The notes under the pieces were generated by a model, which saw only the letters and a list, made by a program, of their open reading frames with translations, was not told where the DNA came from and searched no databases. A stretch of DNA of 64,000 nucleotides from Hyphomicrobiales bacterium (GTDB lineage: Bacteria > Pseudomonadota > Alphaproteobacteria > Rhizobiales > MH13), in NCBI GenBank assembly GCA_017642935.1, contig JAEPOK010000002.1:1384199-1448198 (forward strand), in the 5' to 3' direction. The translations under genes and the position numbers were made by a program. Positions 24,801-31,820 of this stretch are shown here, piece by piece (position 1 is the first letter of the stretch; each line of letters opens with the position of its first letter).

Positions 24801-27137
24801 AACTTCGACCTGGACACGAATGTCGAGATTTCGGACCACAGACGGCGGGACGCCACTCTTGCCGCGTTTCAAGCCGCCTTTGGCAAACTCCCCGACAAGA
24901 ACGATCAGACATCGCCCGCCCGCCATCTTGATCACCTCGTTTTGGACGATTCCGCTTCTTTGCGCCGCCATCTGGCCCGCGGCGTTGCGCTGTCCTCATG
25001 GTGCGCCGGTGCTCTTGTCATCGATGCAACTGATACCACGACGACCGAAGCATTGGCCAAGAGGGTCAAGGACAGGCTCCTCGCGTTTGACGCCGCAGCA
25101 GACAGGGACGGTGTCGCCGGCATCCTTGGCGAGATCCTGCGGCTGCACCGGTCACGGGCAAACCTTCATTGGGACCGTGTGGACACGCCCCGGAAAAAGA
25201 AAGCGCAGGTTAAGTGGCCAAACTGGCACGCCAACATGCTCGATATCATTCTGCGCCATCTTGCCCTGTTCCCCATGCCGGTAACCGCTCGCGTCCTCTA
25301 CGGCTGCGACGAAGTGCACTTCATGCTACAGCAATGGCTCGGAGAACCTCCATCGAAAAGCAACCCAGCCAGGCGAACGGCTCAAAATAGGGCGCGTTGC
25401 TTGAACAAGTTGTCCGGGTTTCTCGACAGCCTTGCCGAGCACTCACTGCTGATCGCGGTGGAGCCCAAATCCCTGCCTGATTGGGATGCCCGGGCTCTGA
25501 GGAGATGGCGACACGTCAATCGGCGATACATCCTGCAGGACCAATTGAGGGACTATATCTGCCGGCAGATGGACCTTTCGGTGCCCGACAGGGGCGAGAG
25601 AAACTTCTTCCAGGTTTCCTTGTTCAGCGACCAGCCCAAGGATCTGCCGACGCCAACAACCGAACACTATCTCCTGTTCCGGTCGATCCTCGATCGCCAA
25701 ATCCTGCAATCCAAGCGCACGCTGTGGTGCCTGCACCAACTTCAGCAAGCCATGAAAGAATCGGACGGATCTGGTACCTACGCGTTGCGCAGCGCGATTG
25801 CGGGAGAAGGGCTCGCCCGTCGCCTTGTGGGAGATAGGGACCCCTTCGAGGAAGGCGCCGCGATCGATCCAAGTCTGCCGTCCATTGCGGGAGCCTCGCA
25901 AAGGATCCGCGCGATGTACAGCCTGCTTCGCGGCAGCTTTTCGATTGGCGCAATCACCCGGCTCGACCGGATGGATGAGCGCACGAAAGATGATGAACCC
26001 TTCGAACGCTTCCACGGCTGGCTGCGCGGCGTGACGAACGCGGCAGTTAGCTTTGGGAAGCTCGGGGATGTGCTGAAACTCCTTGAGGGCGATCCCGGCA
26101 CAGAAAGCCCTTTGACACTGGCTTATCCCAGCGCAGCGCAGAAGGATAAACAAGTCACGCTAAAGCGCCCGACGGTTCAGGTGAGGCCGCCCGCACAACC
26201 CCTCTATCGAGACGAGTTTGGCTGGTTGTTTAACGAGCGCGGCGTCATCGCGCTCGTTAGGGGAAAGCTCTACGACGCCATCCCACTGTTCGAGCGCGCA
26301 ATCCATGTCATGCACCATCGCGAGGATGCGCGGCGACGCGATCCAGCGCTCCATGCGGCGGTCCGACGCGTTCGGCTCAATCTGGCGATTGCGCATCTTG
26401 AGCGGGGCAACCTCGATCGCAGCACGCAACTGCTGAACCAATTGGTGCTATCGGTGGATGGCGGACGCCACTTCGGCAGCACTGTGGGGCGGATCGCCGA
26501 GGGTTATCTGGGCTTAGTGCGGCATGTTGGAGGCGACTATGCTGGAACGCTAGAATCCTACAACAGTGTGCTCAAGTTCGCCGAAAGCCGGCAGATGCTG
26601 CGCTTACAGAGCATCTTCTATCGGTATCGCGCCGACCTGCGCCGCCGTATGCAGAACATGGAGCGGGCACAGATCGATGCGCAGATGGCAGTTGCTGCCG
26701 CAAAAAACGCCGAGCAACGCGATGTGTTCTGGGCTGCTCGGCTCACAGAGGTCAAACTTGCGCTGATCGAGGGGAAGATCGCTGATCCAAGCATCAGCCA
26801 GAGGCTCGAAGACTGTTTAAGCTACGCGCGTGCCATGTCCATGCCGCGCCTCGAAAGCGATGCGATGCGGTTGCAGGCAGAACTCTTGTTGTCTCAGGGC
26901 GATCGCATTCTCGCAGGCCGGCTTGCGGCCGCAGCGGCAGCAACTGCTTCCCGCCATGGCTTGCGCCTAATGAAGATCGCCGGGATGCAGACCTACAGCC
27001 GCGTCCTTGATGCACGCCAAAATCTCACCAATGCGCGCACCGTTAGCGCGGAGGCATACCGCGAAGCAGAGCGACGTGGGTACCTCAACATCGGTCAGAG
27101 GCAACTGGAGAGCAGCGCGCAGCTGCATCGACCATGA
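21813..27137 (+). CDS. SIR2-STAND-TPR protein (Avs-like antiphage NTPase)
   Basis: A 1774-residue protein. ATG at 21813 has GGGGGAG nine bases upstream; TTG at 21795 is less likely. An N-terminal SIR2-like NAD-binding domain spans about 28-400: VVAFLGSGA (GSG at 40-42), TLNYD (Asn near 188), FHLHGRFD (His near 303) and ILLVGVGMDEADM near 347-360. A helical linker follows. A STAND-type P-loop NTPase spans about 660-1150, with Walker A ARGAGKGS near 705 and FICLSGLDRL as a Walker B-like strand near 883. TPR repeats fill about 1464-1774 (for example WLFNERGVIALVRGKLYDAI). This is the Avs5-like architecture: sensing of a phage protein by the C-terminus, oligomerisation, then NAD+ depletion. The call is by domains; the catalytic Asn and His appear intact. 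Confidence 0.88.
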   Translation: MYTYLQPYAPPELTKEHINKRGRLGLYRALNVGRVVAFLGSGATAAYGRPSWKGLVVAAMGAIKEIEDKSPAGGEKDTVAYRDQKRVFDRLHERIMQGAQSPDTLILALGVTEHLASLLDGTDVVRKTIANNLKAGREQAIDKTINTINAIVDSREDPSHLVDRAGPQPSSVRVLMEALGVQRFLTLNYDVEIEREFARILRISNKRTERDDGRGTSTGESFRKLIDPPETGRGKYQGGGSDVSKRSGNDEQEAIAVPASDSLVGFADGLGRSVLSVNLGSDNIGELVNFALMPKRYEAQVFHLHGRFDDPETMVLTDTDYQKRYYGSGETEYSVTEALDTVFAGNDILLVGVGMDEADMFRPLRQFAGTARNRDLTQRTVYNLRERGASFTVRFERIEKGKEDEFRERFRILNFGEARDFIKNDLVTDGEMQKHKPFDYRKHKDETNDEEFALKLKTQYEIYTIFHGSDELRTLLCLCECIDDLGGRLREDARPSDRLRHDQLTNLALMIDVLRKRLAEAYENDEQRLLKLLPDDEYESLGRLLIGSTAGEKCRLSQNTEKLFDGEKLNNDGAEDLGKKLQSFAASYRSLLRSRALDIALEDIQHRRENWWQDWREIPEPRPARFRRAYTDNDTWREHPCLSRHRPAYRKPAVDQIEAIKVLSDLKQLAKGADAEMRKAWHKGVSGARQLPIDGPLPRRVLRFAMARGAGKGSLMHLLQQNAKGGGGSERFVLDGLFEEDDAFRYHGSFLVHLSFSMEFASVIESLAHFVCDAIVGLFADTASRASATRAMRLLVIDQRAMLNPVIDLLVAEGEELKKLSRKRSPAGRRELHDKISKSLYRSLELGDPPWESQLRSHRLELCRIFLSAFGILVRQMGSKDRLFICLSGLDRLCDGNGVAYNPMYRALFRLLTGHGRKYPDESDDAIPLDLVLISGTPDRPIRYLAEEVNEVELNAHQAVRKVPTDYAKVADMDLYLRRWPVVDGFTIADRYWLGANFDLDTNVEISDHRRRDATLAAFQAAFGKLPDKNDQTSPARHLDHLVLDDSASLRRHLARGVALSSWCAGALVIDATDTTTTEALAKRVKDRLLAFDAAADRDGVAGILGEILRLHRSRANLHWDRVDTPRKKKAQVKWPNWHANMLDIILRHLALFPMPVTARVLYGCDEVHFMLQQWLGEPPSKSNPARRTAQNRARCLNKLSGFLDSLAEHSLLIAVEPKSLPDWDARALRRWRHVNRRYILQDQLRDYICRQMDLSVPDRGERNFFQVSLFSDQPKDLPTPTTEHYLLFRSILDRQILQSKRTLWCLHQLQQAMKESDGSGTYALRSAIAGEGLARRLVGDRDPFEEGAAIDPSLPSIAGASQRIRAMYSLLRGSFSIGAITRLDRMDERTKDDEPFERFHGWLRGVTNAAVSFGKLGDVLKLLEGDPGTESPLTLAYPSAAQKDKQVTLKRPTVQVRPPAQPLYRDEFGWLFNERGVIALVRGKLYDAIPLFERAIHVMHHREDARRRDPALHAAVRRVRLNLAIAHLERGNLDRSTQLLNQLVLSVDGGRHFGSTVGRIAEGYLGLVRHVGGDYAGTLESYNSVLKFAESRQMLRLQSIFYRYRADLRRRMQNMERAQIDAQMAVAAAKNAEQRDVFWAARLTEVKLALIEGKIADPSISQRLEDCLSYARAMSMPRLESDAMRLQAELLLSQGDRILAGRLAAAAAATASRHGLRLMKIAGMQTYSRVLDARQNLTNARTVSAEAYREAERRGYLNIGQRQLESSAQLHRP

Positions 27138-27307
27138 TTTCGCAAGTAATTAGCTCAATCAATCCTGGCTCAAGCGGCGTGAGTACCTCAACGGTTGAGA
27201 GAAAGACAAAACTCGGAGTAGGCTTAGTTTTTGAACAAGAACAATCCGGGGGAAAACGTCACGGTTTGCAGAAGGTTGTAAAGTCGAAACTCGTGCTGCA
27301 GGGGCCC

Positions 27308-27815
27308 TTTGGGTTTCATTTGGGGTGCGGTTGCTGCTGGGCTTGAATGAAACGTAATGGAAAAGCTTGAGACAGTTCAGAGACTTAATCATCAAACGGA
27401 TCAAGCGGTCCATGACACGAGATGGGTCAATTTGAGACTAAATAGCTGATATCATTGATTTTATCATAAGCTCTGCCTCGGGGGGTCGGGAGTTCTACGC
27501 GGTTGAGATATCGTAATAATCTCAGCGGCTTATGCACCACGATACGCGGACTAAATGTGGCGCGTTCTGACTTTTATCGCGCGACTATTCAGCTAAGCTC
27601 TTGTGTGGCTTTCATAATCTGGCGTGGTGCGCCGGGGGCGCGCGTGGGTTTCACATCGGAGCGTCATGAGTGCCCGATACGCGGTCTGTGTTTCCGAATG
27701 TCAGAGATATGGTTTGGGTCGGGCTACTTGAAAATGCCTGATTTTTTTCAGGGCGTTCGCCTGTGACGGTGTTCAGCGGGCTTTTCCAGCCCTGTGGTTT
27801 TCAGTTGCCAGCTTC
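27308..27815 (+). repeat. Inter-island repeat with decayed attachment core, copy C
   Basis: This copy starts 170 bases after the SIR2-STAND gene. It contains the identical 26-base block (27358-27383), a decayed core at about 27464-27503 (TCATAAG...CTCGGGGGGTCGGGAGTTC) and the downstream part shared with 21040-21150 and 17866-17990. It ends in the 3' end of the GNAT gene. The stretch 27138-27800 holds no gene. Confidence 0.7.
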
Positions 27816-28358
27816 TAGCTGAAGGGTCTTGCGGATCGTTGCGACGGGCAGAAACAGGCGCAAAGGCTGCGAGGGCAGGGACTGGAAGCCGTATCGCGCA
27901 TAGAGCGCTAAGCGGCGCTTGACGGCTTCTGCATCTCCGTCATCAAGCACATCGAGGATCACCACGGCGATCCCAAGCTGATCGGCTGCGCCAGCCACGC
28001 GCACCAGCGCATCGGCTAGAAGGTCGCCGCCATAACCCTTTCCACCGTGCCGATGATCGACGCCGATCATCGACAGGAACGCTGCTGGGATAGCTCCATG
28101 CGCTGGCCGTGTTCGCGCAAAGCGTTTGGGCAGGTTCTGATAATCGATGGCGTGGGCATTGATCGCGTAGAAGCCGATGATCGCGCCAGCGGGATCGGCC
28201 AACACATAGACACGCGTATTGTCGGCGCTGGTCAGCTTTCCAGCGGTCTTCTTCAGGAAGTTGTCGACCTGTTCGACACCACACGAGAAAGCTGCCCGAT
28301 CATGGTGTTCAAGATCGAGCGGCTCTATGGCGAGGGCAACTGGCGGACGTCCGGTCAC
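27801..28358 (-). CDS. GNAT-family acetyltransferase toxin
   Basis: A 185-residue GNAT protein with the layout of TacT/AtaT-type toxins: F-x-CGVEQVDNFLKK near the N-terminus, VYVLADPAGAIIGFYAINAHAI, FLSMIGVDHRHGGKGYGG (the acetyl-CoA loop, usually V...-Q/RxxGxG/A) and LYARYGFQSLP near the C-terminus. It is coupled by a four-base overlap to a DUF1778 gene upstream, the standard antitoxin-toxin order. Such toxins acetylate the amino group of aminoacyl-tRNA and block translation. Its 3' end runs into repeat copy C. Confidence 0.88.
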   Translation of the reverse strand: MTGRPPVALAIEPLDLEHHDRAAFSCGVEQVDNFLKKTAGKLTSADNTRVYVLADPAGAIIGFYAINAHAIDYQNLPKRFARTRPAHGAIPAAFLSMIGVDHRHGGKGYGGDLLADALVRVAGAADQLGIAVVILDVLDDGDAEAVKRRLALYARYGFQSLPSQPLRLFLPVATIRKTLQLEAGN

Positions 28359-28663
28359 GCGGAGCGATAGCGGGCCTGATGACGTGAAACCGCATTGCGC
28401 AGGGCATCGGTGGGCTCGGCGGGCGTGTCCAGAGCCTCGAAGAAGGCAGCATGATCGCTGGGTTGTAAATGGGTGCGTTCATGCGCCGCGATCGTCGCCA
28501 AGGCCGACTGATAGGCCGCGCTCATCGTAAAGACGCTGTCATCGACGCCGGAAAGCGCAGCGGCCCGCTGGATGACCTGCTTGATATGCGGCTTGGTACG
28601 AAAGCCCATGCGCTCGGTGGCGCGCTCGTCAATGTTTTTGGTGTTGTCAGTGAAGGCGCGCAT
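28355..28663 (-). CDS. DUF1778 antitoxin partner of the GNAT toxin
   Basis: A 102-residue protein from ATG 28663, chosen for AGGAG seven bases upstream. The N-terminal part (IDERATERMGFRTKPHIKQVIQRAAALSG) is the ribbon-helix-helix DNA-binding region of DUF1778 (TacA) antitoxins, although the first strand is unusually long. The C-terminal segment (PSDHAAFFEALDTPAEPTDALRNAV) is the toxin-wrapping tail. It overlaps the toxin start by four bases and should autoregulate the pair. Confidence 0.85.
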   Translation of the reverse strand: MRAFTDNTKNIDERATERMGFRTKPHIKQVIQRAAALSGVDDSVFTMSAAYQSALATIAAHERTHLQPSDHAAFFEALDTPAEPTDALRNAVSRHQARYRSA

Positions 28664-28898
28664 GATGCTGCTCCTGAAGGCTAATCTGCTGTCAATGTAC
28701 GCCATCACGGCGTACTTTTCAATAGCTTTCCAGAGTTGCCAGCGAACAAGCGTGTGAAACCGACACGCGTTCTATGGGGCGAAGGGTAAGGGTAGAGAGA
28801 CTCGCGAGAGACCGGGTGAATAGAGGAAAACCTTATCCTCGCATTCCAGGTTGCAAGTAGGTTTCCCTGCGTTTCCATCATTCGACGGCTCTGACCCA

Positions 28899-29601
28899 AT
28901 GCTCATCGGCGATCCAATGCTCAATTCCAAAATGCTTCGGCTTCGCAGCGATTTTGCATATGCTAGACTTCAAGCGAGACTTCTGGAGCTCAAACATAAG
29001 CTCACCGAGCGCGATGCCTTCGATTTCGTATCTGCGGCCAGCAACGGTGCCACTCTGCTTGTTGGGGAGGGCAACTTGAGTTTCTCCCTGTCGCTTGCGC
29101 CGAGGATGGGATCAACTGCCGCGATGCTAAGGGCAACGACCTATGAAACCCGAAACAATATATCAGATGTTACACAGCATAACGCTGCTCGGTTGAGAAA
29201 GCGCGGGGCAACTGTGCTGCATTGGATCGATGCAAGAAGGTTGGAAGAACGCTTCCCAGTGACGCGCTTCAAGTTTGTGGTTTTTCAGTTTCCAAATGTT
29301 GCCAGCCGCAGACCGCTTCATGGACGGAACCCAAACCATGTGCTCATCAGACGCTTTCTGCGGAGTGCAAGACTTGTGCTGGCCAGCAATGGTCGGGTTG
29401 CTATCACGGTCATCGATAGCACACTATGATGGTGCCTTCAGCACGCACGACGCTGCCCGGTGGGCTAGACTGTCTTCGCCGCGGATTTACCCTTTTCGGA
29501 TGGGGGACCATCCAAGCTATATCCATTGAAACACGCAAGACGAAAACGAAAGTGCGCTCGTCAAACAGGACAAGCTTCAAACCCATGTCTTTGATAAGTA
29601 A
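28899..29601 (+). pseudogene. Broken BMT5-like rRNA methyltransferase-domain gene
   Basis: The first 175 residues carry the BMT5-like (DUF2431) Rossmann domain: LLVGEGNLSFSLSLA, RATTYETRNNI, NAARLRKRGATVLHWIDAR and FKFVVFQFPNV. Here the frame stops at 29429. The expected continuation appears in another frame from about 29420 (AHYDGAFSTHDAARWARLSS, YPFRMGDHPSYIH), then a stop, then NTQDENESALVKQ up to TAA at 29601. Thus a frameshift and a premature stop interrupt a gene otherwise of normal length. The family methylates uridine N3 in 25S rRNA in yeast; bacterial members are uncharacterised. It sits 36 bases before the AlkB-like gene, once perhaps one operon. Confidence 0.75.
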
Positions 29602-29636
29602 TATCGCGCTACCTATTTTTGTCGCTGGCGAACGCG

Positions 29637-30209
29637 ATGACTGAAGAGCCCTTGTTGCCGCCAGGCGCAATCTATGTGGCCGGGCTTATTGATCTATCCA
29701 TGCAGGATGTGCTGATCGAGGCTGTTGACCAGCGACCATGGATCGAGGATCTCAAGCGCCGCGTTCAGCATTATGGCTACTGGTACGACTATCGGGCTCG
29801 AACGATAACGCCCGATGCCTATCTCGGACCTTTGCCTCAATGGGCTTCCGATCTGGCAGGCAGGCTTGTCGGCAATGGCTGGTTCAAAAAACCCCCGGAT
29901 CAGTTGATCGTCAACGAGTATCTACCCGGACAGGGCATCTCGGCGCATGTGGATTGCGTGCCTTGCTTTGGCGACGTGATCGCGTCGATCAGCCTGCTTT
30001 CCACATGTGAGATGGTGTTCAAGAAGCGCGGTGCTGATCAAAGGAGGGCGGTTGTGCTCGAGCCTCGATCTGCACTTTTTATTTCTGGTCCGGCGCGCGG
30101 TAAATGGACCCATGAAATACCGGCCCGCAAATCAGACCCGATCAATGGTCAACGCGTGCCGCGATGGCGCCGCATCTCGCTTACCTTTCGAACAGTCGAG
30201 GTATCCTAG
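29637..30209 (+). CDS. AlkB-like 2-oxoglutarate/Fe(II) dioxygenase
   Basis: A 190-residue protein. ATG at 29637 is preferred over the upstream TTG at 29619. Metal ligands are visible: His and Asp in GISAHVD (about 104 and 106) and His in KWTHEIP (about 159); the 2-oxoglutarate-binding arginines lie in WRRISLTFR near 180-186. The substrate-lid region HYGYWYDYRARTI and NEYLPGQGI are typical of AlkB homologues. It would remove alkyl groups from DNA, RNA or protein. Its place on the island next to a nucleic-acid methyltransferase relic suggests RNA or DNA modification cargo. Confidence 0.88.
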   Translation: MTEEPLLPPGAIYVAGLIDLSMQDVLIEAVDQRPWIEDLKRRVQHYGYWYDYRARTITPDAYLGPLPQWASDLAGRLVGNGWFKKPPDQLIVNEYLPGQGISAHVDCVPCFGDVIASISLLSTCEMVFKKRGADQRRAVVLEPRSALFISGPARGKWTHEIPARKSDPINGQRVPRWRRISLTFRTVEVS

Positions 30210-30215
30210 AGCTTC

Positions 30216-30369
30216 TGGGTTTCATTTGGGATGCAGGTGCCGGTGGGCTTGAATAAAGCGCAGTGGAAAAGCTTGAGACAGTTCAGAGACTAAATCGTCA
30301 AGCCGATTAAACGGTCTGTGACACGAGTTGGGTAAGTTTGATATTAAGTAACTGATATTATTGACTTTA
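30216..30369 (+). repeat. Inter-island repeat arm, copy D, abutting the right tRNA fragment
   Basis: This copy carries the GGGTTTCATTTGGGATGCAG start, the 26-base block at 30264-30289 and the CTGATATTATTGACTTTAT end, and is directly followed by the intact tRNA 3' fragment. It shows what copies B and C looked like before their cores decayed. Confidence 0.75.
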
Positions 30370-30413
30370 TCATAATCGGCGTGTCGGGGGTTCAAGTCCC
30401 TCCTCCGCTACCA
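30370..30413 (+). repeat. tRNA 3' fragment (tRNA-Met-like), attachment-site repeat, right copy
   Basis: This is the second 44-base copy of the tRNA 3' half, identical to 4511-4554 except one base in the anticodon-stem strand (TCGGC here, TCCGC there). It has a complete T arm, acceptor strand and ACCA and is followed by T residues. It marks the right end of the island; ordinary chromosomal genes begin after it. Confidence 0.85.
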
Positions 30414-30935
30414 TTTTTTCCTTTATGTTGCAGATCGTTAGGTCTGACGTTCCATCGGCGCGGTCGCGCGAAGATCGTCCGGGGTTGCATTCTGGGTTGC
30501 AGCAAGCGTGGGCTTGAATGCGATGGGGTGGGGCCAATTGAAGCTATGGGCTGCAAACCAACACAGCTACTAAGCGAAGCCACTTACAGCCGTTCAACCC
30601 CCAAAGCGGTCATCCCGATCTGTCGTCGAAATTACAGAAGGGGCGGAAGGCAATCGCTCGCTGGCTGAGATGGCCGTGTTCTGGACGGCCACAATTGCAC
30701 AGACACCGTCGCTGGGTGTGAGCCCTTTGTTGGCGCGACAGCGTAATACCCCATGCCGACCAACCGGTGCATTCATTCAGGGGCACGATGCTCCTTTTGG
30801 CCATAGGGCTGTGGCATAACGATAGTGACGATGCCCACCGGGCTTACCGCGTTACTGCTGATGCCTGCGCATTGAGCCGTTGGCGCGATAGCTAAGTTTT
30901 TTGGTCCAAATTCGAACGCCCAGGGATATCGCGTT
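30414..30935. other. Gap right of the island
   Basis: The first 120 bases resemble the sequence after the left tRNA fragment, including the identical 19-base block at 30480-30498. The rest has no gene I can support. Confidence 0.4.
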
Positions 30936-31619
30936 TCAGAGCACTTCAAGGGCAAACTCAGCAAGGGATCGAAGGTGCGAGACCACCGCTTCGCGCGCTC
31001 TTTGCGGGTCGCCGCTCTCAAGCGCATCAAGGATACGTTCATGCTGGCTGCTGTCGGGTTTCAGCCGTTCGGAAAGCCGTTCGATTTCAAACAGTTTTGT
31101 GGCCACGCGAAGGCTTAGAAGAATGTCGCGAATGACCGAATTTGTGCAGGCGTCAATAAACAGGCCATGCACTTCATCATCTGATTGCCAATGAGCAAGG
31201 ATGTTGTAGGGGACACGATCTCGAACCTCACGGACATGAAGGCGTGCGCGAGCAATGGCGGCTGGGTCGATCCGATTGATGGCCAGTTCAGCCGCCTCGG
31301 CTTCCAGCAATTCACGCACCTTCAGGCTTTGCAGATACTCCTTCAACTCCACACGCCGAACCACATAGGAGCGGCTTTCGAGTTTCTGAAGCAGGCCTTC
31401 GCTTTCCAGTCGTTGAAGTGCCTGGCGAAGCGGTGTGCGCGAAACGCCCAGCATATGTGCCAATTGCGCTTCCACGATGGCTTGTCCGCCGGGAAGTTCG
31501 CGCTCCTGGATCATGCGCGAGAGGGCAACATAGGCCTGTTCGGAAAGCGTTGAGGGCGCGCCAAGCGCCGATCTACCGGCAGCGTCGGGTAGTGTTGATT
31601 GTCTTTGTGCGCCAGTCAC
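30936..31619 (-). CDS. GntR-family (FadR/FCD subfamily) regulator
   Basis: A 227-residue regulator from GTG at 31619. The N-terminal winged helix (about 25-95) shows LSEQAYVALSRMIQ, HMLGVSRTPLRQALQRLESEG and SYVVRRV. The C-terminal FCD ligand domain shows RELLEAEAAELA, the metal-site residues in DDEVHGLFIDACTN (Asp and His) and SQHERILDALESGD (His). It is divergent from the catabolic operon and probably represses it, being released by a small carboxylate or amino-acid ligand. A perfect palindrome 162 bases from its start is the likely operator. Confidence 0.93.
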   Translation of the reverse strand: MTGAQRQSTLPDAAGRSALGAPSTLSEQAYVALSRMIQERELPGGQAIVEAQLAHMLGVSRTPLRQALQRLESEGLLQKLESRSYVVRRVELKEYLQSLKVRELLEAEAAELAINRIDPAAIARARLHVREVRDRVPYNILAHWQSDDEVHGLFIDACTNSVIRDILLSLRVATKLFEIERLSERLKPDSSQHERILDALESGDPQRAREAVVSHLRSLAEFALEVL

Positions 31620-31769
31620 CTTGCAGGCAATCCTTTTTGCCGTTGGCCAGTTTCAAACCAACCGTTGAGCATCATTGCGATGGTTTCGTCCAGAGAGCGA
31701 TCAGTGGTCATCTGCCTTAAGACGAGGCACAGCGCAAAAAGAATGACCTTGCATACGTTCGGGATCTGG

Positions 31770-31801
31770 TTGACACTAACTTGTATACCGTCCGTATACA
31801 A
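31770..31801 (+). promoter_or_regulatory. Catabolic operon promoter with GntR-type operator
   Basis: A perfect inverted repeat TTGTATAC-CGTCC-GTATACAA lies at 31781-31801. This is the spacing and base pattern of FadR/FCD-type GntR operators (T-GTATAC...GTATAC-A). A TTGACA -35 element is at 31770-31775, and the second arm supplies the -10-like TATACA (31795-31800, 19-base spacer), so bound repressor would block RNA polymerase. The M20 gene starts 20 bases later at 31821. Confidence 0.85.
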
Positions 31802-31820
31802 AGAAAAATTTGGAAATCTG

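Larger units (their letters stand above)
4511..30413. mobile_element. Composite genomic island bounded by tRNA 3' fragments
   Basis: The region between the two 44-base tRNA fragments contains an integrase, an AlpA-type regulator, a prim-pol/helicase, three candidate defence loci, two toxin-antitoxin pairs and phage relics. None of this resembles the housekeeping and catabolic genes to the right. Two inner positions, about 20807-20843 and 27464-27503, show decayed versions of the same junction with the same flank. The simplest reading is three tandemly accreted islands (about 4555-20806, 20844-27463, 27504-30369). No complete tRNA gene is visible; by the orientation of the fragments it should lie further left, so more island DNA, including the 2678-4142 pair, may extend that way. 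Boundaries are inferred from repeats only. Confidence 0.7.

Noticed and set aside
31599..31820. N-terminal extension of the M20 hydrolase
   Set aside because: The frame upstream of 31821 contains the operator and promoter and has no homology to M20 proteins.
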